From JANMMJ01 sp964543235 (GTDB taxonomy: Bacteria > Pseudomonadota > Alphaproteobacteria > Rhizobiales > Aestuariivirgaceae): a stretch of 23,837 nt of DNA. Positions 6,952-14,477 of this stretch are shown piece by piece. The stretch spans positions 1 through 23,837 of the forward strand of contig CAZIXE010000056.1 in NCBI GenBank assembly GCA_964543235.1, in the 5' to 3' direction. A program made the position numbers and the translations under genes. Position 1 is the first letter of the stretch; every line of letters begins with the position of its first letter. Under the pieces are notes generated by a model, which made no database searches, was not told the origin of the DNA, and saw only the letters and a program-made list of their open reading frames with translations.

Positions 6952-7655
6952 TTGACGACGGGCGCACTCCAGCCCTCGTAGTGGCAGTCGAATGCCTGGC
7001 ACAGGCGGATCAGGCTTTCGGTGCGCTGCCTGACAGAAGCCATGTCGGTGCGGCCATGCACGGTGAACCGGATCATTTCTCCTTCCGGCCCGGCAAACGC
7101 ATAGCCCATGGCCTGCAATTCGCGCGCAAGGCTCTCACGGTCGGCTTCGGCGACATCCAGGATCAGGTGTTCGATAAGCCGTTCCCGCTCGGGATCGTCA
7201 CCACGGGCCTGCAGATCCATGACGCGCTGCAGGTCGCGCATCATCTGCAGTTCGAGTTCGGTGGGTGTCAGAGTGGCGAGATCGCCGGGACCCGCTCGTG
7301 CCACGGTGACCGGCAGCCGGCTGAATTGGCCGGCCTTGGTCCGGGTGCGATCCAACAGTTCGCGGTCCGTGGCGAAGAACCAGGCCGTGCGGCGGTCGCG
7401 GCCGGTCATGGTGGCGATCAACTGGGGCCGCGGGCCGCGGGGCCTGCGCATCAGCGACGACTCGAAGGCATAGTAGGCATCCGGGATCTCGGCGGGAGTG
7501 AGGCCGCGGGTCCGGGCGACCGCTGGCGAAAAATCGAAATGGACGGCGATGCAATGATTGCCTGGCCTGCCGGCCCGCGCCAGCGCTATGCGATCAACCG
7601 CAATCACAGATTCGCCGTCCGGGCCGAATCTATGGAACGTCATCCAGTCTTCCAC
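6948..7655 (-). CDS. DUF695-RraB two-domain protein
   Basis: The N-terminal ~120 residues resemble DUF695 (start VEDWMTFHRFGPDGES, then an AVHFDFSPA strand and IPDAYYAFESSL), a domain of unknown function. The C-terminal ~95 residues resemble RraB, the regulator of RNase E activity: DDPERERLIEHLILD, LQAMGYAF and CHYEGWSAPVVN at the end. A role in modulating RNA turnover is therefore an inference from the family. I chose the GTG at 7655 (235 aa) because AAAGG lies about 9 nt upstream; TTG at 7664 would add three residues. No signal peptide or membrane segment is seen. It converges on nadD and has no operon partner. Confidence 0.75.
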   Translation of the reverse strand: MEDWMTFHRFGPDGESVIAVDRIALARAGRPGNHCIAVHFDFSPAVARTRGLTPAEIPDAYYAFESSLMRRPRGPRPQLIATMTGRDRRTAWFFATDRELLDRTRTKAGQFSRLPVTVARAGPGDLATLTPTELELQMMRDLQRVMDLQARGDDPERERLIEHLILDVAEADRESLARELQAMGYAFAGPEGEMIRFTVHGRTDMASVRQRTESLIRLCQAFDCHYEGWSAPVVN

Positions 7656-8034
7656 TCGCCCCAACCTTTCGCTTCGGCACTGATTTGCAGAAGGTTGCCT
7701 CGACTGTGGTCACCGGGAGGTAAAAAGCTGTTGCCGCCCCCTTGCTCCTGGCGCCTGTCCCGCACCTTTTATATCACCGGCGGCAACTGCCGAGCCACAT
7801 GAAAAGGACAGCCGCGGACAGAACGCACGGCGGCAATGCACAATCGAATCCCCGTTCAGAATCCGCTTGGGGAACGGCCGGACAAGGGCGCTGGTGTCGC
7901 GACTGACGGTCTGGCCAGGCGCCGAAACATGCGTCCGCATGACAGGTGCCTGACAGGCCGATTGCCAGACTCGACAGCGTGACGCTTGATGGTGTCAGAT
8001 GAGCACCTTGGGGGCGGGCTGCGAGGTTGAGATC
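7656..8034. other. intergenic region with no supported gene
   Basis: About 380 bases between divergent genes. I see no convincing promoter pair or RNA gene. TGACAGG occurs twice (7940-7946 and 7951-7957), spaced 11 bp, one helical turn, which could be a tandem binding site. A 35-codon ORF at 7799-7906 has no ribosome-binding site and no family resemblance. Confidence 0.4.
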
Positions 8035-9084
8035 GTGAAAGGCAAGCTGTTGATGGCAGCCATGGCATGGTCCGCCAGCGCCGCCGCCGATGAGCCCGAG
8101 ACCGCCGGCCGGGCAACCCTCGCGCTGTTTCCGCAAGGAGCGGAGCGCTGTTATGTGGCGGAGATCGCCGACGGCGTCCGCAAACCCGGTCAGACACTCA
8201 CGTCATTCATGCTTTACCGGCTGCTGCGGCCAGACCCCGCCAGGGAGGAAATCGATGCGAGCATCGAAGAGGCGATGGCACGCGACAGGCTGGCGATGCG
8301 TGTGCAATGGGTCGCGGTACTGGCCAGGTTCAAGGGTCCCGATGGTTTCTATCATCAGACCGTGAGCTGCCGGGACAATGACGAGGCGGCAGGACAATTC
8401 ACCTGCAACCGCGAGTGCGACGGCGGCGGCTTTGCAGGAAGGCCGCGGGGCAATGGTCTCATTGCAGACTTTGACAGTGGCTTTGGCGGACTCTCACTGG
8501 AATCGGCGTGCGATCCGGACGAGGAAGGCCGTGACCGGCGCATGCGCCCCGAAGAAGCCGGCGGCAGTGTCGTGCTGGAACGGCGACCCATTGCCGGCTG
8601 CCTTGCCGCCGACATTGCGGCCCGGCCGCATTATGCCCTTGATCCGATGCCGCTCAGGGAACGGATTGCCGTGTCCGGGTGGCGCTGCCTGCACCGGACC
8701 TATGACCGGGCGCATCTGCGGAAGCATCCGGAACAGCTGGTAACTGCCCTCGCGGTTGCCATCGACGGGCCAGTGCGGGTGGAAACCGGCGCCGATGGCT
8801 GGCGGACCACCATACTCGACATCACGCTTGCGCTGAAGCTGCGGGACGGCATGAAAGCCAGCCGCCAGGTTCGATGCATGGCAGATGCCTACCAGTTCCG
8901 GTGTGGAGACGAGTTCCGGCTGAGGCGGCGCGACGGCGCTAGCGCTTTGCTGCTGGCCGGCGCCTATGGCGGTGAGATCGAACGGTCGGGCCAGCCGCCG
9001 CAACTCAATGGTCTGACATTGGGCGCGGACGACACGGTCTTCCGGCTCGACGCCCGCACCGAGGGGAGTTGTGAAGTCCAGTAG
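8035..9084 (+). CDS. exported Cys-containing protein with an internal duplication
   Basis: I do not recognise a function. The GTG at 8035 has GAGG 8 nt upstream and begins a signal peptide (MKGKLLMAAMAWSASAAA, then DEP), so the protein is probably periplasmic or secreted (349 aa). An in-frame ATG 36 bases upstream gives a poorer N-terminus. The mature part seems to hold two related units: the first has a CYVAEI start, a VSCRDND segment, FTCNRECDGGGF and a FGGLSLES strand; the second has RCLHRTYD, VRCMADAYQFRCGDEF, an AYGGEIERS strand and ends TVFRLDARTEGSC. The cysteines recur at matching places in both, suggesting disulfides. It sits directly upstream of the acyl-CoA module but 95 bp away, so membership of that operon is uncertain. 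Confidence 0.7.
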   Translation: MKGKLLMAAMAWSASAAADEPETAGRATLALFPQGAERCYVAEIADGVRKPGQTLTSFMLYRLLRPDPAREEIDASIEEAMARDRLAMRVQWVAVLARFKGPDGFYHQTVSCRDNDEAAGQFTCNRECDGGGFAGRPRGNGLIADFDSGFGGLSLESACDPDEEGRDRRMRPEEAGGSVVLERRPIAGCLAADIAARPHYALDPMPLRERIAVSGWRCLHRTYDRAHLRKHPEQLVTALAVAIDGPVRVETGADGWRTTILDITLALKLRDGMKASRQVRCMADAYQFRCGDEFRLRRRDGASALLLAGAYGGEIERSGQPPQLNGLTLGADDTVFRLDARTEGSCEVQ

Positions 9085-9114
9085 ACTGGCGTCGGCATCG
9101 AAGGGACAAAGTGG

Positions 9115-9183
9115 ATGCTTGCAAAACTGCAAGCCGCAACGTTACAAATAAACACTCGACCCGGGCAACGGCGGCGTTCATGA
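9115..9183 (+). CDS. possible 22-codon leader ORF
   Basis: ATG 9115 has AGGGA (9102-9106) at 8-nt spacing, the best Shine-Dalgarno in this stretch. The ORF encodes MLAKLQAATLQINTRPGQRRRS, and its stop overlaps the ATG of the citryl-CoA-lyase-like gene as ATGA. It could couple translation of the operon or be a chance ORF. The competing reading is a GTG start of the lyase gene at 9111, whose spacing to the same AGGGA (4 nt) is too short. Confidence 0.35.
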   Translation: MLAKLQAATLQINTRPGQRRRS

Positions 9184-9965
9184 AGATCGGCAGGACAGGT
9201 GAAGCGACGACGCAGATTTGCGTCGCTACTGCCGACCGCGTCGAGGTGCGCGGCCGCGACCTGACCCGTGACCTGATGGGGCGGCTGAGTTTCACCGAGT
9301 ATTTCTACCTGCTGCTCACCGGGCGCGAGCCCAGCGATCAGCAGCGGTTTTTTCTGGACCTGTTGCTGCTGGCGATTGCCGAACACGGGCTGATGCCAAC
9401 GGTGCAGGCGGCGCGCATGACGCTGGCTGCCGATCCGGGCAGCCTGCAGGGCGCGCTGGCCGCCGGGCTCTTGGGCTGCGGACCGGTGCTGGTGGGCACG
9501 GCAGAGCGCTGCGCCGCGCTGCTGGTCGAGGCGCAACGCCGCATCGAGGGTGGCGAGGCTGCGGCGCCGGTTGTCGAGTCCCTGGTGCGCGATTGCCGGT
9601 CGCGTGGCGAGAAGGTGCCGGGCTTCGGCCACCCGGTCCACAAGCCGCTCGATCCACGTGCCGAGCGAATCCTGGAACTGGCAGCGGAGCGCGGCGTTGC
9701 GGCCGGATATGTGGCATTGGCGCTGGCGTTCCGCGAGGCGGTCGCCCAAGTCTGGGGCAAGCCGCTGGTCATGAATGTGTCCATGCCGATTGCCGCAGTG
9801 CTGCTGGACCTCGGCTTTCCCGCCCATGTCGTCAAGGCCATTCCACTGCTGGCGCGCACCGCCAGCATCCTGGCGCATCTCGGCGAAGAACAGCAGCATC
9901 CGGTCGGCTTCCATATGGCCCATCATGGCGAGATGTCGGTGCGCTACCAGAAACCGCAGTCATGA
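9180..9965 (+). CDS. citryl-CoA-lyase-like protein (citrate synthase superfamily)
   Basis: A single-domain member of the citrate synthase / citryl-CoA lyase / ATP-citrate lyase C-terminal superfamily, 261 aa from ATG 9180 (MKIGRTGEATTQIC, the usual start of the short lyase group). Expected chemistry is making or breaking a C-C bond next to a CoA thioester. His69 in AEHGLMP and His151 in PGFGHPVHKPLDPR match the two catalytic histidines of ATP-citrate lyase. The catalytic Asp of its NVDG motif is Ser201 here (MNVSMPIAAVLLD), so activity may be altered. GTG 9111 would give 284 aa but lacks family support. Its stop overlaps the CoA ligase start (ATGA), so the two are likely made together. Confidence 0.82.
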   Translation: MKIGRTGEATTQICVATADRVEVRGRDLTRDLMGRLSFTEYFYLLLTGREPSDQQRFFLDLLLLAIAEHGLMPTVQAARMTLAADPGSLQGALAAGLLGCGPVLVGTAERCAALLVEAQRRIEGGEAAAPVVESLVRDCRSRGEKVPGFGHPVHKPLDPRAERILELAAERGVAAGYVALALAFREAVAQVWGKPLVMNVSMPIAAVLLDLGFPAHVVKAIPLLARTASILAHLGEEQQHPVGFHMAHHGEMSVRYQKPQS

Positions 9966-11266
9966 GCACAGTGGGCGAGATCGAACTGCAGCCCTGGGCG
10001 GTGCAGCTCGATCACGATGCGCGGGCCTACGAGGAACAGATAAGCTACCTGCTGGCGCGCTCGCCCTTCTACCGGGAGCGGCTCGGCAGTGCCGGCATCC
10101 GGCAGCCAAAAGACGCCGGCGGACTCGCGGCGATTGCGCAGCTTCCATTCACCGAGAAACAGCATATCCGGGCCAGCTGCACGGTCGACAATCCGATCGG
10201 CGCGCATCTCTGCGTGCCGCGCGAGGAGATCGTGCGCATCTTCTCGACGAGCGGCACCACCGGCACGCCGAGCTACATCCCGCTCACGGCGGGAGATCTC
10301 GAAAATTGGGTCACCACCTCGGCGCGGAGCTATGCTGCCTCCGGGCTCTCGCGGGGGGAAACGGTGGTCACCACCTACAATGCCGGGCCGTTCGTCGCGG
10401 GGGCAGCGCTGGCAGCCTTTGACCGGCTGGGCGTCTGTCACGTGCCAGTCGGCACCGGCAATACCGAGCGGTTGATGACAGCCGTCCGGCAGCTGAAACC
10501 CAGTGCCGTGGTGATGACCCCGTCTTATGCCGCCTATCTCATCGAGTGGGCAAGCGAACGCGGCTTCGATCTGCCGGGATCGAGTGTCAGACGTGTGCTG
10601 GTGGCCGGTGAGCCCGGCGGTGGCGAGGCCGCGTTCCGGGCGCGGCTCGAGGCCGGCTGGGGGGCCAGGGTCACGGAGGCAATGGGCATCGGCGACATCG
10701 GCGTGTCGCTGTGGGGCGAGTGCGAGGCACAGTGCGGCATGCATCTGGGGGGCAGGGGGTTTGTGCATGCCGAGCTCGTCGATCCGGCAAGCGGTGCCGC
10801 CATCGCCATGGCGGATGGCGCCCGGGGCGAGCTGGTGCTGACGCATCTCCGGCACCGCGCCGCGCCATTGCTGCGATTCCGGAGCCGCGATCATGTCGAG
10901 GTGTGGACGTCGCCCTGCTCATGCGGCCGGACGGCGCCCCGCATCCGCTGCATCAGGCGGACCGACGACATGCTGATTGTGCGTGGCGTCAATGTTTTTC
11001 CTTCGGCGATCCGTGATGTCGTGGGCCAGTTCCTGCCGGAGGTCAGCGGTTTCATCCTGGTGAAGCCGGAACAGCAGGGTGTTGCGCAGGAGCCGCCCCT
11101 GCCGGTGGCGGTGGAACTGGCCAAGGGCGGGCTTGCGCGCGCCGGGCTGGCCGATAGAATCCGCGACCGCATCAGGGAGACGCTGGTGGTCAGCACGCGC
11201 ATCGAACTTGTGCCGCATGGCAGCCTGCAGCGCAGCGAATACAAGTCGAAACTGGTGCAACACTAG
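9962..11266 (+). CDS. PaaK-family acyl-CoA ligase (adenylate-forming)
   Basis: 434-aa adenylate-forming enzyme of the phenylacetate-CoA ligase group, predicted to activate a carboxylic acid with ATP and then load it on CoA. The nucleotide loop STSGTTGTPSYIPL is at residues 95-108. TEAMGIGDIGVSLWGEC lies in the region of the second adenylate-binding motif. The segment CSCGRTAPRI with an earlier cysteine, then RTDDMLIVRGVNVFPS, matches the PaaK hinge and start of the small C-terminal domain. The substrate cannot be read from sequence; phenylacetate itself is not supported because no paa ring-oxidation genes are present. The ATG at 9962 overlaps the preceding stop; the open frame upstream of it is a shadow of the lyase gene. 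Confidence 0.88.
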   Translation: MSTVGEIELQPWAVQLDHDARAYEEQISYLLARSPFYRERLGSAGIRQPKDAGGLAAIAQLPFTEKQHIRASCTVDNPIGAHLCVPREEIVRIFSTSGTTGTPSYIPLTAGDLENWVTTSARSYAASGLSRGETVVTTYNAGPFVAGAALAAFDRLGVCHVPVGTGNTERLMTAVRQLKPSAVVMTPSYAAYLIEWASERGFDLPGSSVRRVLVAGEPGGGEAAFRARLEAGWGARVTEAMGIGDIGVSLWGECEAQCGMHLGGRGFVHAELVDPASGAAIAMADGARGELVLTHLRHRAAPLLRFRSRDHVEVWTSPCSCGRTAPRIRCIRRTDDMLIVRGVNVFPSAIRDVVGQFLPEVSGFILVKPEQQGVAQEPPLPVAVELAKGGLARAGLADRIRDRIRETLVVSTRIELVPHGSLQRSEYKSKLVQH

Positions 11267-11283
11267 CCCACAGGAGACCCGCC

Positions 11284-11865
11284 ATGGAAAAACTGCAAAG
11301 CCAGGGTGTCCACCACATCACGCTGACCGGTGCGGACCGGCAGACCTCCATCGATTTCTGGGAGGGAGTGCTCGGCATGCCGTTCGTGTTCGAACAGCCG
11401 AACCTCGACCGGGCGAGCGAAAGTCATCTTTACTTCGATCCCGGCGACGGGCGGCTGATCACGGTGTTCACCGACGAGTCGCGCAGGCCCGATCCGCGGC
11501 GGACCCCGACCGAGCCCGGCTGCGTGCATCACATCGCCTTCGCGGTCTCGCGGGTGACGTTTCTGCAGGCCGTCAGGCGGCTGGATGCGCGCGGAATCAA
11601 GCACAGCGGCGTGAAGGACCGGGGCTTCATGGACTCGATCTATTTCACCGATCCGCTGGGGCTGCTGATCGAACTCGCTTCCTACCGCTTCGAGCCGCCA
11701 TTTGGATATTCGCATGTCGACGTTCTGCACGAGGCCCACAAGATCCGCGTGGCGCGGGGCGACTACAACATTGCCGAGGTGCATCTCGCCGACGCCATCG
11801 AGCGGCTGATCGCCGCGCGTAACGGCTCGCTGTCGCCGGACCGGGGGCCGAAGAATCCTTACTGA
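11284..11865 (+). CDS. VOC family metalloenzyme (glyoxalase/extradiol dioxygenase fold)
   Basis: Vicinal oxygen chelate protein of 193 aa with two beta-alpha-beta-beta-beta modules. Candidate metal ligands are His10 or His11 (VHHITL), His82 or His83 (VHHIAF) and Glu130 (LLIELAS), the His-His-Glu pattern of extradiol dioxygenases and many VOC isomerases and lyases. DFWEGVLGMPFVFEQ and YFTDPLGLLIE are typical VOC segments. A C-terminal extension of ~55 residues follows the second module. The exact reaction is unknown. It starts 18 bp after the ligase gene with CAGGAG upstream and is followed 32 bp later by a GST, suggesting one catabolic operon. Confidence 0.88.
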   Translation: MEKLQSQGVHHITLTGADRQTSIDFWEGVLGMPFVFEQPNLDRASESHLYFDPGDGRLITVFTDESRRPDPRRTPTEPGCVHHIAFAVSRVTFLQAVRRLDARGIKHSGVKDRGFMDSIYFTDPLGLLIELASYRFEPPFGYSHVDVLHEAHKIRVARGDYNIAEVHLADAIERLIAARNGSLSPDRGPKNPY

Positions 11866-11896
11866 GCAACCCAAGCCAATCCCGAGGGAGGACCAT

Positions 11897-12592
11897 ATGG
11901 CTGAACTGACTCTTCATATCCTGAAGCCCAGCGTCAACAACATGACGGCGCGGGTTTTCGTGCGGGCCGCCAAGCTCGACTTCAAGGAAGACGATGCCTG
12001 GGGCAAGACGCGCTCGCCGGCGTTCCTCAAGAAGAATCCGGCCCACATGACACCGATGATCGAGGGCAAGGGCCTGCCCAAGGGGGCCCTGTGGGAGAGC
12101 TGCGCGATCATGCAGTATCTCGCCAACAAGCACGAGCTGACGAAATTCTATCCCAAGGCGCCGGCCAAGCGGGCGATGATCGACAGCGCCATGTTCTACC
12201 TGATCGGCACGCTGTATCCGCTGGTGGCCCGGGCCACCTATCCGGCCCTGGGCTTCCCGCAGTATCCGGGCGAAGTGGGGGCCAGCAATCTCGATGACAG
12301 CCACAAGGCGGAAGCGCAGAAGGCAGCGATTGCCGCCATCGCCGAGCCGCTGGAAGTGTTCCGCAAATTCTTCATGGACGGCACGCCATTCATCGGCGGC
12401 GCCAGGCCGTCGATCGCTGATATCCGGCTCGCTTCGACGCTCGAGTTCCTGAATGCGATCGACTACGACTTCCCGGCCTGGGCCAGGAAGTACATGGCGG
12501 CGGTGGAGAAGGCGCTGGGCAAGGCCTATTCGGAGCCGGCCGCCGATGTGCGTGGCTATATCGCCCATGTGAAGTCACAAAAGAAGGCCTGA
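11897..12592 (+). CDS. glutathione S-transferase family protein
   Basis: 231-aa cytosolic GST-like protein. The N-terminal thioredoxin-like domain (about residues 1-82) ends in the glutathione-binding signature WESCAIMQYL with Glu67-Ser68. The all-helical C-terminal domain includes FIGGARPSIADIRLA, the conserved N-capping Asp motif. It likely uses glutathione as cosubstrate or cofactor, for example in isomerisation, thiolysis or detoxification of an intermediate made by the neighbouring genes; this is inference from position. Start ATG 11897 has GGGAGGACC upstream. It is the last gene of the set and is followed by a strong nested hairpin. Confidence 0.88.
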   Translation: MAELTLHILKPSVNNMTARVFVRAAKLDFKEDDAWGKTRSPAFLKKNPAHMTPMIEGKGLPKGALWESCAIMQYLANKHELTKFYPKAPAKRAMIDSAMFYLIGTLYPLVARATYPALGFPQYPGEVGASNLDDSHKAEAQKAAIAAIAEPLEVFRKFFMDGTPFIGGARPSIADIRLASTLEFLNAIDYDFPAWARKYMAAVEKALGKAYSEPAADVRGYIAHVKSQKKA

Positions 12593-12658
12593 GCCGCCGG
12601 CGCGGCCGGCATCGGCACCATTCACATCGATGCCGGCAGGCGCCGCTGTACCGGCGGC
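12593..12658. terminator. nested hairpin between convergent GST and carA
   Basis: The outer stem pairs GCCGCCGG (12593-12600) with CCGGCGGC (12651-12658). The inner stem pairs GCCGGCATCG (12605-12614) with CGATGCCGGC (12628-12637) around a 13-nt loop. Both stems are perfect. The element fills the gap between the two stops and has no T-tract, so it would serve as a structured 3' end for both transcripts rather than a classic intrinsic terminator. Confidence 0.6.
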
Positions 12659-12661
12659 TGA

Positions 12662-13888
12662 TCACCTTGCTGTTGCCGCCTTTTCCATGCTGGCGACGAA
12701 GCGGTGGAACAGGTAGTGGCTGTCCTGGGGACCGGGCGAAGCCTCGGGATGGTACTGCACCGAGAAGACCGGCCTGCCCTCGACGGCGATGCCGCAGTTC
12801 GATCCGTCGAACAGTGAAACATGGGTTTCGATCACGCCGGGCGGCAGGCTCCTGCGGTCCACGGCGAAGCCGTGGTTCATCGAGGTGATCTCGACCTTGC
12901 CGGTCGTGAAGTCCTTGACCGGGTGATTGGCGCCATGGTGGCCGTGATGCATCTTTTCGGTGCGGGCGCCGAGCGCCAGCGCCAGCATCTGGTGGCCGAG
13001 ACAGATGCCGAAAACCGGCTTGCCGGACTCGACCAGCTTGCGGATCTCGGGGACGGCATATTCACCGGTGGCGGCGGGATCGCCCGGACCATTGGAGAGG
13101 AAGATGCCGTCCGGGTTCATGGCCAGGATGCCATCCGCACTCGAGGTGGCGGGGACCACTGTGACATCGCAGCCGGCACTGGTCAGGCAGCGCAGGATGT
13201 TGCGCTTGATGCCATAGTCGATGGCCACGACGCGCCACTTGCCGCCGTTGCTGCGCGTATAGCCCTGCGGCCAGCTCCACAGTTTCTCGTCCCACTGCAG
13301 ACGCTGGGTGAGGGAGACGTCCCTGGCCAGATCCATGCCGACGAGACCCGGCCATTCGGCGGCGCGCTGCTTCAGCCGGGCCAGGTCGAAGCGGCCCCTG
13401 GCATTGTGGGCGATCACGCCGTTGGGCATGCCGCGTTCGCGGATGCGTCCCGTCAGGGCGCGGGTATCGACGCCGGCAAGGCCGATGACGCCGCGGGACT
13501 TGAGCCATCTGTCAAAATGGCGGGCGGCGCGGTAGTTGGCCGGCTCGGTGATCGGTGTCCTCACGACACAGCCGACGGCGGCCGTGGCAGCAGCGAGACT
13601 GACGCTCTCGATGTCCTCGTCATTGGCGCCGACATTGCCGATATGGGGAAAGGTGAAGGTGACGATCTGCCCGGCATAGGACGGGTCGGTCAGGATTTCC
13701 TGATAGCCGGTCATGGCGGTGTTGAAGCAGACCTCGCCCACGGCCTCGCCTTCGGCGCCAATACCTGTGCCCTCGATCACCGTCCCGTCGGCCAGGACGA
13801 GCAGGGCGGTGACGCGCCTTGGCTCCCAGCCGGGCGTTACGGGGCGCGCGCTGGCTTTGACCCTGGCAGGCTTCTTGGAACTCTTCAT
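12662..13888 (-). CDS. carA: carbamoyl-phosphate synthase small subunit (glutaminase)
   Basis: Hydrolyses glutamine and channels ammonia to the large subunit CarB to make carbamoyl phosphate for pyrimidine and arginine synthesis. The N-terminal CarA domain has VGEVCFNTAMTGYQEILTDP and the FPHIGNVGAN segment. The C-terminal class I amidotransferase has nucleophile Cys296 in FGICLGHQM and the His-Glu pair in YHPEASPGP. I chose ATG 13888 (408 aa), with GGAG 8 nt upstream; ATG 13918 would add ten residues. A basic ~25-residue N-terminal tail precedes the domain. carB is not in the window. It is divergent from yqeY, as in many Alphaproteobacteria. Confidence 0.96.
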   Translation of the reverse strand: MKSSKKPARVKASARPVTPGWEPRRVTALLVLADGTVIEGTGIGAEGEAVGEVCFNTAMTGYQEILTDPSYAGQIVTFTFPHIGNVGANDEDIESVSLAAATAAVGCVVRTPITEPANYRAARHFDRWLKSRGVIGLAGVDTRALTGRIRERGMPNGVIAHNARGRFDLARLKQRAAEWPGLVGMDLARDVSLTQRLQWDEKLWSWPQGYTRSNGGKWRVVAIDYGIKRNILRCLTSAGCDVTVVPATSSADGILAMNPDGIFLSNGPGDPAATGEYAVPEIRKLVESGKPVFGICLGHQMLALALGARTEKMHHGHHGANHPVKDFTTGKVEITSMNHGFAVDRRSLPPGVIETHVSLFDGSNCGIAVEGRPVFSVQYHPEASPGPQDSHYLFHRFVASMEKAATAR

Positions 13889-13915
13889 CGGGGCGACTCC
13901 GGGAGATGCGCGGCT

Positions 13916-13944
13916 CATATGCGGGAGCAGGGCCCTGGCGTCAA
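13916..13944 (-). promoter_or_regulatory. putative carA promoter
   Basis: Minus strand TTGACG (13939-13944), a 17-nt spacer, and CATATG (13916-13921). The -35 matches 5 of 6 and the -10 is weak. It would give a short leader of about 20 nt containing the GGAG ribosome-binding site. Confidence 0.4.
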
Positions 13945-14006
13945 GGTTGCAGCCCCGCTCGATTGCGCTTATCAGGGCGCTTTCGCTGATTTAAGAAGGG
14001 TTTGCC

Positions 14007-14477
14007 ATGAGTCTCCGCGAGCAGATCAACAATGCCCTTAAGGACGCCATGAAGGCGGGTGACAAGCGCAAGGTGTCAACGCTCCGGCTGATGAATTCGG
14101 CCATCAAGGAGCGTGACATTGCCGGCCGCACTGAAGGTCATGCCTCGGCACTGAGCCCTGATGCGGCGCTGATCGAAGTGTTCGCCAGGATGGTGAAGCA
14201 ACGCCAGGAGTCGATCGCCGTCTATGAGCAGGGCGGCAGGCCGGAGCTGGCGCAGGCCGAGCGCGAGGAAATGGCGATCATTCAATCCTATATGCCGAAA
14301 CAGCTGAGCGAGGCCGAGGCCAGGGACGCGGTCGCCGCCGTCATCGCGTCGGTTGGTGCCACCAGCGTCAAGGACATGGGCAAGGTGATGGCCGAACTCA
14401 AGGCGAAACATGCGGGCCAGCTCGACATGGCCAAGGCCGGGGCCCTGGTAAAAGGGTTGCTCGGGGCGTCAGCCTGA
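14007..14477 (+). CDS. GatB/YqeY domain-containing protein
   Basis: 156-aa protein of the YqeY family, related to the tail domain of GatB of the tRNA amidotransferase. It may help tRNA-dependent amidation or bind tRNA, but its role is not settled. MSLREQINNALKDAMKAGDKRKVSTLRL, an ALIEVFARMVKQRQESIAVYEQGGRPELA helix and the C-terminal KDMGKVMAELKAKHAGQLDMA are diagnostic. GAAGGG is placed well before the ATG. It is usually found beside dnaG and carA in this group; here dnaG lies 5 kb away. The 3' end overlaps the convergent membrane-protein gene by 9 bp. Confidence 0.93.
   Translation: MSLREQINNALKDAMKAGDKRKVSTLRLMNSAIKERDIAGRTEGHASALSPDAALIEVFARMVKQRQESIAVYEQGGRPELAQAEREEMAIIQSYMPKQLSEAEARDAVAAVIASVGATSVKDMGKVMAELKAKHAGQLDMAKAGALVKGLLGASA

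Noticed and set aside
7799..7906. 35-codon ORF in the gap before the exported protein
   Set aside because: No ribosome-binding site, no family resemblance and no coupling with a neighbour.
9593..9961. Upstream in-frame extension of the CoA ligase gene
   Set aside because: It overlaps the 3' half of the lyase gene in another frame and lacks ligase similarity; the ATG at 9962 fits the ATGA overlap.
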